The translations under genes and the position numbers were made by a program. Below, in pieces: positions 24,470 to 35,616 of a stretch of DNA of 64,000 bases. The stretch's first letter is position 1. Each line of letters begins with the position of its first letter. Under the pieces are notes generated by a model. The model saw only the letters and a program-made list of their open reading frames with translations. It was not told where the DNA came from and did no database searches. Source of the DNA: Pampus argenteus (lineage: Eukaryota; Chordata; Actinopteri; Scombriformes; Stromateidae); the NCBI GenBank assembly GCA_036937835.1, contig CM072880.1, positions 12,778,501 to 12,842,500 on the forward strand, given 5' to 3'.

Positions 24470-25058
24470 AAATGTAGGAGAACCCCTACTGACACATTGA
24501 TACTGTAGAAACGTTGTACTTCCCCCTGTAGATTAGATGATCTGAGATGATGGTTACAGAGTATTGTATATTAATACCATGCAAATGATGTAGTAAAACA
24601 CGTTATGTTAACATTATCCATTTGTAGTGTAGTACAGTCATCGGCCTCATTACTATAACATGTTGTTACAAGATATTTAAGAGCTCGAGTGCCACTTGCA
24701 TGTGTGTTTATTGTCCTACATGTTCGTACTGGCAACACACCTACAACTAATCTGCTGAACTTTCATAAAGGAGCCAAAGAAACAGGCGCCTTTACGCTGT
24801 AGTGCTCTTTTAGCCGGGGCCTGTGCTGCTGTACATTACAGTGCTACCTATGATGTTAAAAACATTTTTGATCACTCCTCTAACCGTAGACACATCTGTA
24901 GTAAGCTTTGGCTTGTTTTCAGTAAATCACATTCTGACTATAGAAATCATCACTGCCAGGTTTATCTGCTGCAGCTCTCCTGTTGTACCTCTAAAACATG
25001 TTATTTTTGTCGTGTTTGTCACGCTCACCACTTTCTCCACCTCTTCTCTCTCTCTCAG

Positions 25059-25193
25059 GGTCCTCAAGAAATGCTTGCTCAGAGTGTCTTGGCAGAAGTT
25101 CCAGGTCAGGTGGTCAGCTTCTTCAATACCATGAAGTTGACGCCGCCCCACACTGACCTCTCAGCATCAGCACCCCCCATTGGTGTATCCTGA
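25059..25193 (+). CDS. Copine B alternative terminal exon 15b
   Basis: A polypyrimidine tract and CAG (TCTCTCTCTCAG) precede an open frame in the phase required by exon 14. It encodes 44 residues and a stop, with MLAQSVLAEVPGQVVSFFN, then TMKLTPPHTDL and a tail ending IGVS. It is homologous to exon 15a (24359-24469) and closer to the C-terminus of human CPNE3. Splicing exon 14 to this exon gives a 549-residue protein. 15a has its own stop, so the two exons cannot both contribute coding sequence. Copine C has the same arrangement, which supports real use of both. Confidence 0.8.
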   Translation, partial: GPQEMLAQSVLAEVPGQVVSFFNTMKLTPPHTDLSASAPPIGVS

Positions 25194-26600
25194 GAACTAG
25201 CCATCCTCCTCCATTTTTTTTTTGTCTGGATTACTTAGGGCATCTCACTCTTAAACTTCAAAATAATCTATAAAGAGATTATTGTTTACAACCCACACTC
25301 CTCTAGGGTCGTATGAGCATGGAACATTTAGTCTGCCAGTCAGGTAATGATTTGTAAATCCTATGTAACAATTATAATATAAAGCCGCAGTGCACGGATA
25401 TTGTCAAACATCTCCTAACATTTGTTAGCATTTGAAATGAACACAGATATTTAATGTATTTGACACGTATGTGCTACTCATGTGCCACGATTGTTTAGAA
25501 TGTAAGTGTTTTTATTACTAATTAATTTCTTATTTTAGGAATCTACACAGTATGTATGTGTTTGAGGAATTAACTGAAATCATTGTGACTTCACTCCAAA
25601 GCCTTTGGGTTTTACGGAAAAAATGAATGCAGCCTATAACAGCCGTCTCATCACTAGTCAATCAAAATGTCTGCATGAAGGGCTGAGTACTTGTTCTACA
25701 TGTTTGTACTGTTGGTAATCAGATTTCATATTACAATGATCTTTTCGTTGGTTTTCATTCCTTCATGTTTTTCCTTGGCCTGAACTTGGTCGTACATAAG
25801 TGTAAACTTAAGAAAATGTTTGTGTATCTATGACAAGTTACGGGATCAGTTTGTTTGTTAAAACGAATGATTTTTTTTTGTAGATTGCACACTACAAAAA
25901 CTATAACATTACAACAATATAACACTTTTTTTTTTTTTTTCAAAATTCAGTTCCTTGTTTGATTTGACATACTATTTGGTGCTTAGGTTTAAACAAGGAG
26001 AAACTCCACAAGTGATTAATTGTCATCAGTCATTGGGAAAATGCATGTTTAAGTCGATGTGCATTCACTGTGTCTTAAGAGCAAGTAGATACCTCTCATC
26101 TGACTGACTGTTATCATTACTAATAATGTTTCCTAATACATTTTACAAAGTGTATATATATATTCACCAGAGACAAATTGTTTGCATTCATTAGTTTCAT
26201 TGTTTTATGTTGTATTTTTGTATTCATTCATTTGCTGAACCTATGCTGTTTTATTAATTATTTTTTTTTACCAATATCTTAAGTAAATATGATATGATAA
26301 TGCAAGAAAAGAAATCAAATGTAACCTACATAATACACCTTCTACTTCAGTATTCTATGTAGAATTATAAGATCATTAGAAAGAAGTGTTTTATATGTTT
26401 GCGCGACTGCCTTCGTGTCACAATTATGTGCATTTTTGAAATTTATATATGGATCATAAAAGTTAAATACAAACATTGAAGGAGACGTCTTTTCTACATT
26501 TAATACTAGTCTTATTGTATATGTTTATATTGTTTCCCAGGGGAGGAATGAGATACCTTTTAAATCAGCACCTGTCTGTATATTGCAAACACAATAATGT

Positions 26601-26606
26601 AATAAA
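26601..26606 (+). terminator. Candidate polyadenylation signal of copine B
   Basis: AATAAA about 1.4 kb after the exon 15b stop; a second at 26784-26789. No canonical AATAAA or ATTAAA was seen between exons 15a and 15b. Confidence 0.4.
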
Positions 26607-26914
26607 TATTGATTAGCCCTTTCAAAAGCCCTTTCAACCCATCTTAGTTTTTCGAGTCTCCTTGTGGGATCCTGAGACGATAGGACAGGATGAGATTCTG
26701 GAAAATGAATTACTATATTAACACTTGTTTCCTTACATAACTTTAATAGACAGGGAAACAATTACACACACTGGGAACTATACAATAAAGGACGCAGAAC
26801 CGTCATGATTATACACTAAGGATATAATACATCGTGTTGCGCACATTATAGTATAGTAACACCTGATGTAACTTCACACACTAATACAGAGGAGCCTAGC
26901 CGCGGATTGCCGTT

Positions 26915-26965
26915 GCCAAACGGGACGTGACGTGACGTGACGCAACGTAACGTTACGTAATGTAC
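26915..26965. promoter_or_regulatory. Clustered ACGT/CRE-half-site array upstream of copine C
   Basis: Three successive GTGACGTGACG-type units are followed by GCAACGTAACGTTACGTAATG. Repeated TGACG half sites are typical targets of ATF/CREB-type bZIP factors. It lies about 180 bases upstream of the inferred first-exon donor. Role inferred from position only. Confidence 0.4.
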
Positions 26966-27704
26966 AGAGTCGGGGAGGGCACGTACGTCTGGCATTTGAT
27001 GTCAACTGTTTAGAAAAGAGAGCCGCGATTAAAGGTAATGACAGGAGGTGCTGCAGTCTGAAGTAACAGTAGTTTACTGTGTACCATCACTGTGCACCCA
27101 ACAGCGGTTTGCCTTCCTGTGTATTGTGTAACGTTCTACGGTAAGTTTACAGACACTAAAGTTTACTAGCACGTTAGCTTGTTTAGCTACAGTTTAGCAC
27201 GTAAACGTTCTCGTGCGTTCTCGTACTGGAACACATTGGCTTCCATTAGAAGTCATTAATGCTGTTTGTGTCACTTTTTCCATGAGACTCCAGTACGTGT
27301 TTACAGGCCGTAGTGAGACATGACGTAACGTTAGCTATAACACGGCTAATTTAACTTAATGCTAAACTCTTATATTTGATAAGTAGTAATGTAATAGTAG
27401 CATGTATTGATGGTGTAATGTTGTTACTGCTCTTACTGTTTACAGGTGACGTTAACGTTACCGTTCTCTGGCACAGTTTCACAGTAACCGGTCTACAGTT
27501 ACAACTTCACACCCAGTTGTTTCTTTCTTTTTTGTTAACACCGATTTGTTTTGCAGTATGCACACTGTCTAAACTTGACTTATCAACAAATGCATACATT
27601 ACATGTTACAATGTGTTAACTAATTCTACGTTTGTATCTCAACAGTTCTAAGTCGTGTACTTAAATGTCTTGTTTATATGGTTGTATTGTTGCACCAGTC
27701 AGAC

Positions 27705-30700
27705 ATGGCTGCCCAGTGTGTGACCAAGGTGGAGCTGACTGTGTCCTGTGATCATCTCCTGGATAAAGACATTGGCTCCAAGTCCGACCCTCTGTGTGTC
27801 CTGTTAATGAACAGCTCTGAATCTAAGTGGTATGAGGTCAGTAGGATGACGTAACCTGGGATTCATAAAGCGTCATAAAGATTTACAGCTAAATATTACT
27901 GAAAAGCTCTAAACAGGATCTTGTCCGGACACCAAATACACATTATCTGTTAAAACATTTATTTTTAAGTGCATAAATGTATCCTTTACTTAAAGTCATA
28001 TTTTCCTAGGTGTGGCAGTTATGTCACTGTTTCTCCTGCAACAAACTTTTACAGATCTGAGCAGTGTTAATTGTTAATCCCCTGATGGAAACTCTGAGTT
28101 GTGTAAATAAGCAGTAATGGGACATTACAGGAAGTTAAACATTTCCTGTTTTGTCAGTGATCGTGTTTAACCTTTTTTATTTTTTTTTATTTTTTTTAAG
28201 TTTATAAAAACTAATGTGTGTGTGTGTGTGTGTGTATGCAGTAATTGAGAAATCCAAACTTTCCCTACAGTTGGGACGCACAGAGAAAGTCCAGAATTGC
28301 CTCAGCCCAAAGTTTGCCAAAAAGTTTGTTATCGACTACTACTTTGAGATTGTGCAGAAACTGAAGTTTGGGATCTATGACATCGACAACAAGACTATAG
28401 ACCTGAGTGATGATGACTTCCTGGGCGAACTGGAGTGTACTTTGGGCCAGGTGAGGTTTTGAACTCAGTGTTCACAATACATGTTTTAGTTTGTTTAAAA
28501 TTCAGTAGTTTTTTGTTTTTTATGTCTTATGTTGCAATTTTTTGTTACACGTAATCAACACGATGTAGTCAGTGGAACAGGTGCAGCAGTTCTATAGACA
28601 CATGCTTGTGGTGTAATACGATACCACTTTTGTACCATGTTAGGCATAATGCATAACAACAACATCCTTGATAAACAGTTGCTGTGTAGACTATTCTACT
28701 GTTATCTGACCCCACATGCTCATTCTGTGTGTTTGTTGTGGATGTTATTGCCATTTGGTTTGGATGCTGTCATCCACTGTGTTTCTGCTGTGGATGCTGC
28801 TTCTTTATTTAACTGCTTCCTTTTTTTTTTAAATCGCTTCCAGGTTGTATCCAGTAAAAAACTGACCCGTCCACTTGTTTTGAAGAACAAGTCTCCCGCA
28901 GGAAAAGGAACCATCACAGTGAGTGACAGAGAAAGCTCCAGAGAAGTGTTGTAATAGTTGTGGGCTGTGATTATTTTTATCTTGTTTTTTTCTTTATCTT
29001 TCTATAGATCAGTGCTGAAGAAATAAAGGACAACAGGGTGGTGATTTTTGAGATGGAAGCAAGGAAACTGGATAACAAGGTATGGAGGATTCAGTTTGAA
29101 ATCTCTGATTAATTTGCAGGTATTCAGTTTTTATAGAACATGATAATTACGTTGCTCCCCCCCCCCCCCCCCCCCCCCCTTTGTTTCCAGGATTTCTTTG
29201 GGAAGTCAGACCCTTACCTGGAATTCTACAAGCAGACAGAAACTGGATGGCAGCTGGCTCACAGGACAGAAGTAAACACACTCATGCAAATGACAGCATC
29301 AACATTTTTTGATGTGTACAACAAATGCTTTGTTTCCTATTTCAACTTTACCTTACACCTCCATTTTTGGCTCTCTGGGGTTTTCTGCACTTAGATAATT
29401 TTCATTTTTTTCTGTCCATAGGTGGTGAAGAATAACTTGAATCCGACATGGAAACCCTTTCGAATCCCCCTGCAGTCTCTCTGTGGAGGAGACATGGACA
29501 AACCTATAAAAGTACCCACATTTTTTTAAGCATCAACATCATGCACACTATAATTGTCACTCAGACCTACAGTTGTAAGGATTTTCTTTGGTCTAATTTC
29601 AGATACACTTTTGATATTCATGTTTATGACAATACAACCTTTTCATAAGGATGAAATCGCTTTCAGACATCCCAAGACATACAGTATGAACTGATTATAG
29701 TGTTTTAGTGCTAGCTTGATGATATATATCTTTTTTAACTTCTGAAGTGAACATGTCAGGAAGGAAGCTGTTTCCAACCGTACAGGACAAGTGAGTTACC
29801 CAGTGCGTCAGTGTTTGCTTTTGTTGATCTTATCACTTAATGGGTGAAGTGTGTGAATGGAGTAGATGGGAGAAACAAAGACACCTCTCAGCAGGGTCTC
29901 CTGCCCTCCATGTGTCCTTCATCCAGCTCTTAGAAGGTTTTTTCATTTGTCTGAAACCGAACATACTCTTCAGCTTCTGTCTAGTACACTACAAAGTGTC
30001 ATGGTTTGAACCTCATTTTTGCATGTTGTTTGTATTTCATCTGTTTATTTTAGTGTTTTTTAAAGAAAATACACTTAAAGGATCATTTCACCCAAATCAC
30101 GAAAGCAAATTATGTGTCCCTAATACACTGCAAACCTCAACAGTTTTCATACGGTCTATTTCTTAGAGAGAAAGTATTGTTCCATGAAAACTGTTCACAG
30201 GGTTGTTTTTTTGTAGTTTGGATGAACTGATTCTTTAAGGTGATTTTTAATTTTGATGTTTTATATATTGTGAATGTTGAACAGTTGCTCCCCGGGTCAA
30301 CAACATCACCACATGTGTTCACCTGTTTGCAGGTCGAGTGTTATGACTATGACAGCGATGGCTCACATGATCTGATTGGAATCTTCGAGACGACGATGAC
30401 ACGCCTCAAAGCAGCAGAACGGACGTCTCCGGTATGAGTGTGTGCGTTAGAATGATGTAACAGCCAATATTTCAAATATTTTTCAGTCTAAACCAGTTTG
30501 AAGGTGCTTGTTCTACTTGAATTTTTCGCATTTTTGGATTTTAAGTGGAACATACAGTCTGTGAAAGTGCTATAAATTAGACATTAAACCTAAAATGTAC
30601 TTTTTCAGCCTGTTGTTTTTGGTTTTCTGATATTGAGACGCACATGCTGTTTTTCTTTACTCCTCAGGCAGAGTTTGAATGCATCAACAGCAAAAAGAAA

Positions 30701-33700
30701 CAGAAGAAGAAAGGCTACAAGAACTCTGGTGTTGTGAGCGTGAAGCTGTGCCAGGTGTAGTACTGTGTATGCCTCATGGTCATGTTTTGCATCAGTATAA
30801 ATTTGAGATGACAAGATCCATATTGTAGTTGTGTAACACCAGTGTTGAACCTTCTAGGTGGTGAAGGAGTATACGTTCCTGGATTATATTATGGGTGGCT
30901 GTCAAATCAACTTCACTGTGAGTTCTGGCTTTTTTTGTTGATGCTTGTTTTTAATTGCTAGCAGTAATTAATAAGACTAACAATATCTGTTATCTGTTTG
31001 TTTGTTTTTTTCCCATCTACATATCTGCCGGCTTCCTGAATGTCTGGGCAGGTGGCCGTCGACTTCACAGGCTCCAACGGCGATCCCAGGTCTCCTCAGT
31101 CTCTGCATTTCATTAGTCCTCAGGGTGTAAACGAGTATCTCTCTGCTATCTGGTCTGTGGGCAATGTCATCCAGGACTATGACAGGTATGTGCTGTATGT
31201 CACAGAAAATTGAGTCTAGTATATTTAAAACTTTATATATTGTATATGATGGTGAGTGCGGATTATAACATTTTTGCTTAAGTACCTCATGACCAATGCC
31301 ACTGTTGTCTTGTAGATAAAGTATTGCATAAATTGATTGAGAAAATAATAATTAGAAGTGTGGCTCCTCCTCTGTAGGTCGTGAAGTGACATTCTCAAAG
31401 TCAATATGTGATGCAGCACCTCATATTTCACCCTGTTGTACACTTGTTGTACACAACATAACTAATTGATGAGTTAGAATGTAAAAGGTTTGAGATTTTA
31501 AACTTTATCACAACACTTGTTACGCTGTGCTGTTGGTGCGTCAGTTTTCTCAGATTCGACTCGGGTGACAAGGCTTCAGTCCTCATGTGTTATACAGTTT
31601 GCATCTAAATGGCAGCATATTGTGTTACTGAAGTACTACTGTTGTTTGTCTTTTCTTGTATAGTGACAAGATGTTTCCAGCCTTTGGCTTTGGAGCCCAA
31701 ATCCCCCCCACATACCAGGTAAAGCTTACATTTAAATATGAGACTACAAATGCATGCAAAGAATAAGACTGCTGTTTGGTTCAAACTAAGAGGTCAAAGG
31801 GTAGCGTGGCAGTGAATATAATATCTGACGTCACTGTGTTTCACTTAACAGGTTTCCCACGAGTTTCCTCTCAATTTCAACCAGTCAAATCCGTACTGTG
31901 CAGGTATGTTTGCAAATGATTTAGACACATTTTTAAACAGTTTGAAGCATAACTTCTATTGTCTAAATGCAGTGTAATATGGCACTCAGTGGTGCAGTGT
32001 TACTAATACCTTATCTGTGTGTTTGGGTGTGGAGGTATTGAAGGTGTAGTGGAGGCCTACAGGGTTTGCCTACCCCAGGTCAAACTCTACGGTCCCACCA
32101 ACTTCTCCCCCATCATCAACCATGTGGCCTGCTTCGCTAAGCAAGCCATCCAGCAGACCACTGCATCGGTAAGTATTTGTCTGTTTCAGCTATCACCAAT
32201 AATATAAGAAGTTCTCCGGCCATTAGTGAATCACAATGGCCCTCACTCCTTTAGATTTCCGCCACTATTGAAATGATTTCCTACAACAAAGCTCGAGTTT
32301 CACAGGGCTGGTATAGGCCTGCACAAAATCTAATGTAGTATTTTATTGCACATACTGTACATTTGAAATGAAAAACCAGTTAGGACAAAGTCATTATTTT
32401 ACCTTTGTGCCTGTTGCACAAAATACTTCCATTTGCCTGCATGAGACGGGCATCCTGTCAGTATTTTGATTCATGAACGATAGATATATCAGGAATTTGA
32501 CTGTATGTGTAATTAACTTCTTAAAAGTAGTTGCAGGTTGATCAAAGACATTTACAGAACCGTAATTGTTCTGTGACCATCTTCTTGCAGCAATACTTTG
32601 TTCTGCTCATCATCACTGACGGAGTGATCACAGACATGGATGAGACACGCAACGCCATCGTCAACGCCTCCCGTCTGCCCATGTCCATCATCATTGTGGG
32701 AGTCGGGGCGGCAGACTTCAGTGCCATGGAGTTCCTGGATGGAGACGACGGGCGTCTGCGCTCTATGACTGGCGAAGTTGCCATGCGCGACATCGTCCAG
32801 TTTGTGCCATTCAGGCAGTTCCAAAATGTAAGTGACAGTGCAAACATCAGACATTGCTTCATAAAAATTACGTGAGTGGTGTTTGCTTTGATTTCCGCTC
32901 ATTTTTATCTTTTCTCAATAAGCCAAATTCACTGCTATAAAAACTGCATGCAAATGTTTTGTAAGCATTTCACTGCGCCATCGTCAGAATAACTGAAACA
33001 AATTACAAACTAAACATAACAGAGTAGTGTCCCCGTTTTAGCAGCAGCGTACGAGCCCGCACGTAGACATCCCAGCCGCTCAACCTACATCTCTTAGCTT
33101 ATCTGTGTATTTATGTCTTTGCAGGCGCCCAGCCAGGCTCTTGCCCAAAGCGTATTGGCAGAATTACCTCAACAACTGGCCTCCTTCTTCAGTTTATTCA
33201 AACTGAAACCTCCCCACGAACCCGATCATTCATAGGGTACCCCAAATATTTCAGTCATAAACCATCCTAGCTTTTGCTTGCCCTACATGAATAACTGCTT
33301 CTCTTAATCATTGCATGAGTCATCACATAAAGTGACTGCTGTCCTTGACTTTCATCATCAGTGCTGGGAGAAAGAGTTCAACAAAATCTGTTGCACTTTC
33401 TGCCTGTGACTTTAAAACACTGCTAATCCATCTCAGAGATGCACTCTTATGTACATTAAAGGACGATTCCACTGAAGTGGAAAACAAATCAAACAAATGG
33501 TATCAAAATATTGTTTGTATTGTGGGTTTGTACACACAAGCTCAGCAGGCAACCTGGTGAAAATTGTCGATGCAGCTTAATACATCAGACCTCACTTAGC
33601 TTGGTGGTTAACAATCTGCCTGGATGAGCTGCATCCTCAACATATTTCTGTGATTAAGCGATATGAAGCTAGACATAAAAATAGGAAATGTTGCTCACTC

Positions 33701-34073
33701 CACTATAAAAGCAACAAAATTGCGAGCAACTGTGACTAAATGGCTTCTGAAATCAACTAAGAAGCACTGATTTGGGAAATATAAATCGGTGGAATCTTCC
33801 TTTAAACTGTCATCCACATGACTTTCTATTACTTATCCATGCTTCCTTCCTCTATTTTGAAGGGTAGTGATAATAAGGTTCTTTTGAAAAAAAAAAAAAA
33901 AACATGCCTTTCTCTTATTGTTAACTCCTCCTTTTGCCCTTCAGGCTCCTAAAGAAGCTCTGGCACAGAGTGTGTTGGCAGAAGTTCCAGGTCAGCTGGT
34001 GGAGTTTTTCAACACCATGAAGCTGAGTCCACCCAACTCCAGTCCTGCACCAAACCCTGCAGGAACTTTGTAA
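27705..34073 (+). CDS. cpne3: Copine C: copine-3, isoform with second terminal exon (15b)
   Basis: Coding exons: 27705-27836, 28271-28450, 28844-28918, 29008-29079, 29191-29271, 29422-29511, 30333-30431, 30668-30754, 30858-30917, 31052-31185, 31664-31718, 31852-31903, 32035-32168, 32591-32827, 33945-34073; 1,617 nt (538 aa; human CPNE3 537). It is the closest of the three to human CPNE3: it starts MAAQCVTKVELTVSCDHLLD, has DKDIGSKSDP in C2A and DFFGKSDPYLEF in C2B, and ends with APKEALAQSVLAEVP and the tail motif FNTMKLSPPN. All calcium-loop aspartates are present in both C2 domains (loop 3 of C2B reads YDYDSDGSHD). The VWA-like domain begins near residue 293 with DFTGSNGDP and includes LLIITDGVITDM. 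The start ATG follows a short acceptor exon segment, and an upstream noncoding exon near 27,140 is likely. The acceptor of exon 13 has a poor pyrimidine tract. An alternative terminal exon lies at 33125-33235. Confidence 0.95.
28215..28235. repeat. (GT)n repeat with decoy acceptor before copine C exon 2
   Basis: About 10 GT units end in ATGCAG about 30 bases upstream of the acceptor actually used (exon starts 28271). Use of the decoy would add a stop codon (TAA) at once, so it should be silent or nonproductive. Confidence 0.6.
29157..29179. repeat. Poly-C run of 23 in the copine C exon 5 acceptor tract
   Basis: An uninterrupted run of C ends about 11 bases before the acceptor CAG of the exon that starts at 29191. 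The opposite strand is G23, a possible G-quadruplex and a likely sequencing trouble spot; the exact length should be treated with caution. Confidence 0.85.
30075..30238. mobile_element. Short TTAA-flanked inverted-repeat element (MITE-like) in copine C intron 6
   Basis: Ends read TTAAAGGATCATTTCA and the inverse of TGAACTGATTCTTTAA, so similar inverted termini sit next to TTAA on both sides. An inner inverted pair (AACAGTTTTCAT and ATGAAAACTGTT) is also visible. TTAA target duplication is typical of piggyBac-type elements; this assignment is inferred. Confidence 0.55.
33125..33235 (+). CDS. Copine C alternative terminal exon 15a
   Basis: The acceptor CTTTGCAG precedes an open frame in the phase set by exon 14. 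It encodes 36 residues and TAG, with APSQALAQSVLAELPQQ, then LASFFSLFKLKPP and the tail HEPDHS. Joined to exon 14 it gives a 532-residue protein. It is most like exon 15a of copine B and the single terminal exon of copine A (shared ALAQSVLAELP and ASFF). An ATTAAA at 33455-33460 could serve as its polyadenylation signal. Confidence 0.8.
   Translation, partial: APSQALAQSVLAELPQQLASFFSLFKLKPPHEPDHS
33456..33805. mobile_element. TTAA-flanked MITE-like element between copine C terminal exons
   Basis: TTAA then AGGACGATTCCACTG at the left, and the complement of AGGAAGATTCCACCG then TTAA at the right: 13 of 15 positions agree in the inverted termini. Length is about 350 bases with no coding capacity, consistent with a piggyBac-type non-autonomous element. 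It lies between exons 15a and 15b, and its left edge forms the ATTAAA motif that may end the 15a transcript. Confidence 0.65.
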
Positions 34074-35616
34074 AGGTTCAAAAATCAGAAAGGGAAGAAA
34101 CAGAAGAGTGTTCTCTTGCACAGATCAGCCCTACAGTACTTGCATTCCATATCAGCCTTATTACACACCATACGTCCTGCACAAGCACTGCACTCTTGAT
34201 CAATCTCTCTCTTTTTTTTTTTATCTGTGTATCAAGTATGTGTCAAAATAGATCTTGCTGTTCTTGGATACTAACATCCATACATACTCATTTTTGTAGT
34301 TATTCAGTGCAAAATCTTTCCATTATTTTGAAAGAATAAGTTTTATGTTTTAAGGAACAGCAGAAGTGAATACTGCAAGCTCTTTAGTGTTTCTACAGAA
34401 ACACTGCACTATTATTAATGCGTTTTTGTTATTAGAATGTATCTTGATTTTGATGATTTTTTTTAAATGCCTGTTTGAAGATAAAGCATCAGATCAAACT
34501 TATGATTCAGCCTTTTACACATTAAAAGTGATCCAATCATGAGTTTGTTTGTCTGGGAAACTGTCTTTATATGTAATTCAGTATTAAACATGATGCCACT
34601 ATAGAAACATTACTTTTTTTTTACCCTAAAAAATGCATGTTTACTACAAGTGGCTATTGCTATTGTGCTTTGGTGATTGATTTTATATTATCATAAAATA
34701 ACATGCATTGTTTGTGCTCTTAACTGCTTACTGCTCAACAGTACAGGTGCTGCAAATAAAACATCTTATTCAAAACAAGTGTACGTCATTTGATGAAAGC
34801 ATCTGCTGCCACCTACTGGACAGTGAAGAATACTTATGGTAATATTTACCAATATAGTTATATCTTTTTATAGTCTGTTCTGACATTTACCATTTTATTC
34901 AAAATATTAATCATCTCAATGTTTTATTTATAAGCACCAGCACCTAAAAATACTGTCACACTGATATAAAGACTTGAAATTTTCCTTCATGACTCACAAA
35001 GTACAATGAAGCCATTTACTGCCAATGACCAGAATCACTTTATTGTGTAAAAGAGTACAAAGATACATCTTATTCACTGACAGCAATGCCAACAAAGTAG
35101 AGTGATTGTTCAGTTTTCACCTCAACCTAATGGCCTGTAATCAGGCACTTCACTTTTTTTAATATAAAAATAGGCTATCCTCTTCAAGGTGTTGTCAATA
35201 ATAACATTTTACCTAATAAAATGTTTTCTGTTCAGTCTGTAAATCCAGTGTAAATACGTGCATGTATTTGTTTTCTGATGAACAGCTCTACTGCCGTCTA
35301 CTGTGAAGATCGTCAAACCTACCACGAAAACAAATCACCTCTTACATTTACCGAGACTAAAACATTCTCTTTCAATCTCTTCCTCTTTTAGTGCAGACAT
35401 CCTACACCTAACTACTAGCTTGAAAAAAGCAGCCAGTGAAACCTTAAAGAATTTTGTGTGGATTTATTATTATTATTATTATTTTGTGTGCTAGAGGATC
35501 AGAGGGGTCAGGAAGCTCCAGCGAGCTCAGCTGGCTGTGCTTGAATATCAGGCAGGTACTAGATCAACCGCAGGTTTGAAATGACTGTAGGGGAAGAAGC
35601 CTGTTGGTGGTTGTGG
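34074..35616. other. Convergent 3' regions of copine C and idi1
   Basis: AT-rich, no coding exon seen. The plus-strand AATAAA at 34755-34760 is the probable copine C polyadenylation signal (3' UTR about 0.7 kb). Minus-strand AATAAA (TTTATT on plus) at 35463-35468 and 35039-35044 are candidates for idi1. The point where the human 8q21-like block meets the human 10p15-like block falls here. Confidence 0.5.
34755..34760 (+). terminator. Probable polyadenylation signal of copine C
   Basis: AATAAA about 680 bases downstream of the exon 15b stop codon. Confidence 0.6.

Larger units (their letters stand above)
25194..27704. other. Copine B 3' UTR and intergenic region before copine C
   Basis: AT-rich sequence without coding exons. 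AATAAA at 26601-26606 and 26784-26789 are candidate polyadenylation signals, giving a 3' UTR near 1.4-1.6 kb. The stretch at about 26,900-27,140 is the probable promoter and untranslated first exon of copine C: it carries a run of ACGT motifs (26925-26961) and ends with a strong donor (CTACG then GTAAGT after 27140). Confidence 0.45.

Noticed and set aside
26525..26761. 78-codon minus-strand frame between copines B and C
   Set aside because: No known family or neighbouring exon; may be part of a repeat, but not supportable as a gene.
28637..28954. 105-codon frame running into copine C exon 3
   Set aside because: Only the exon 3 part is coding; the rest is intron read-through.
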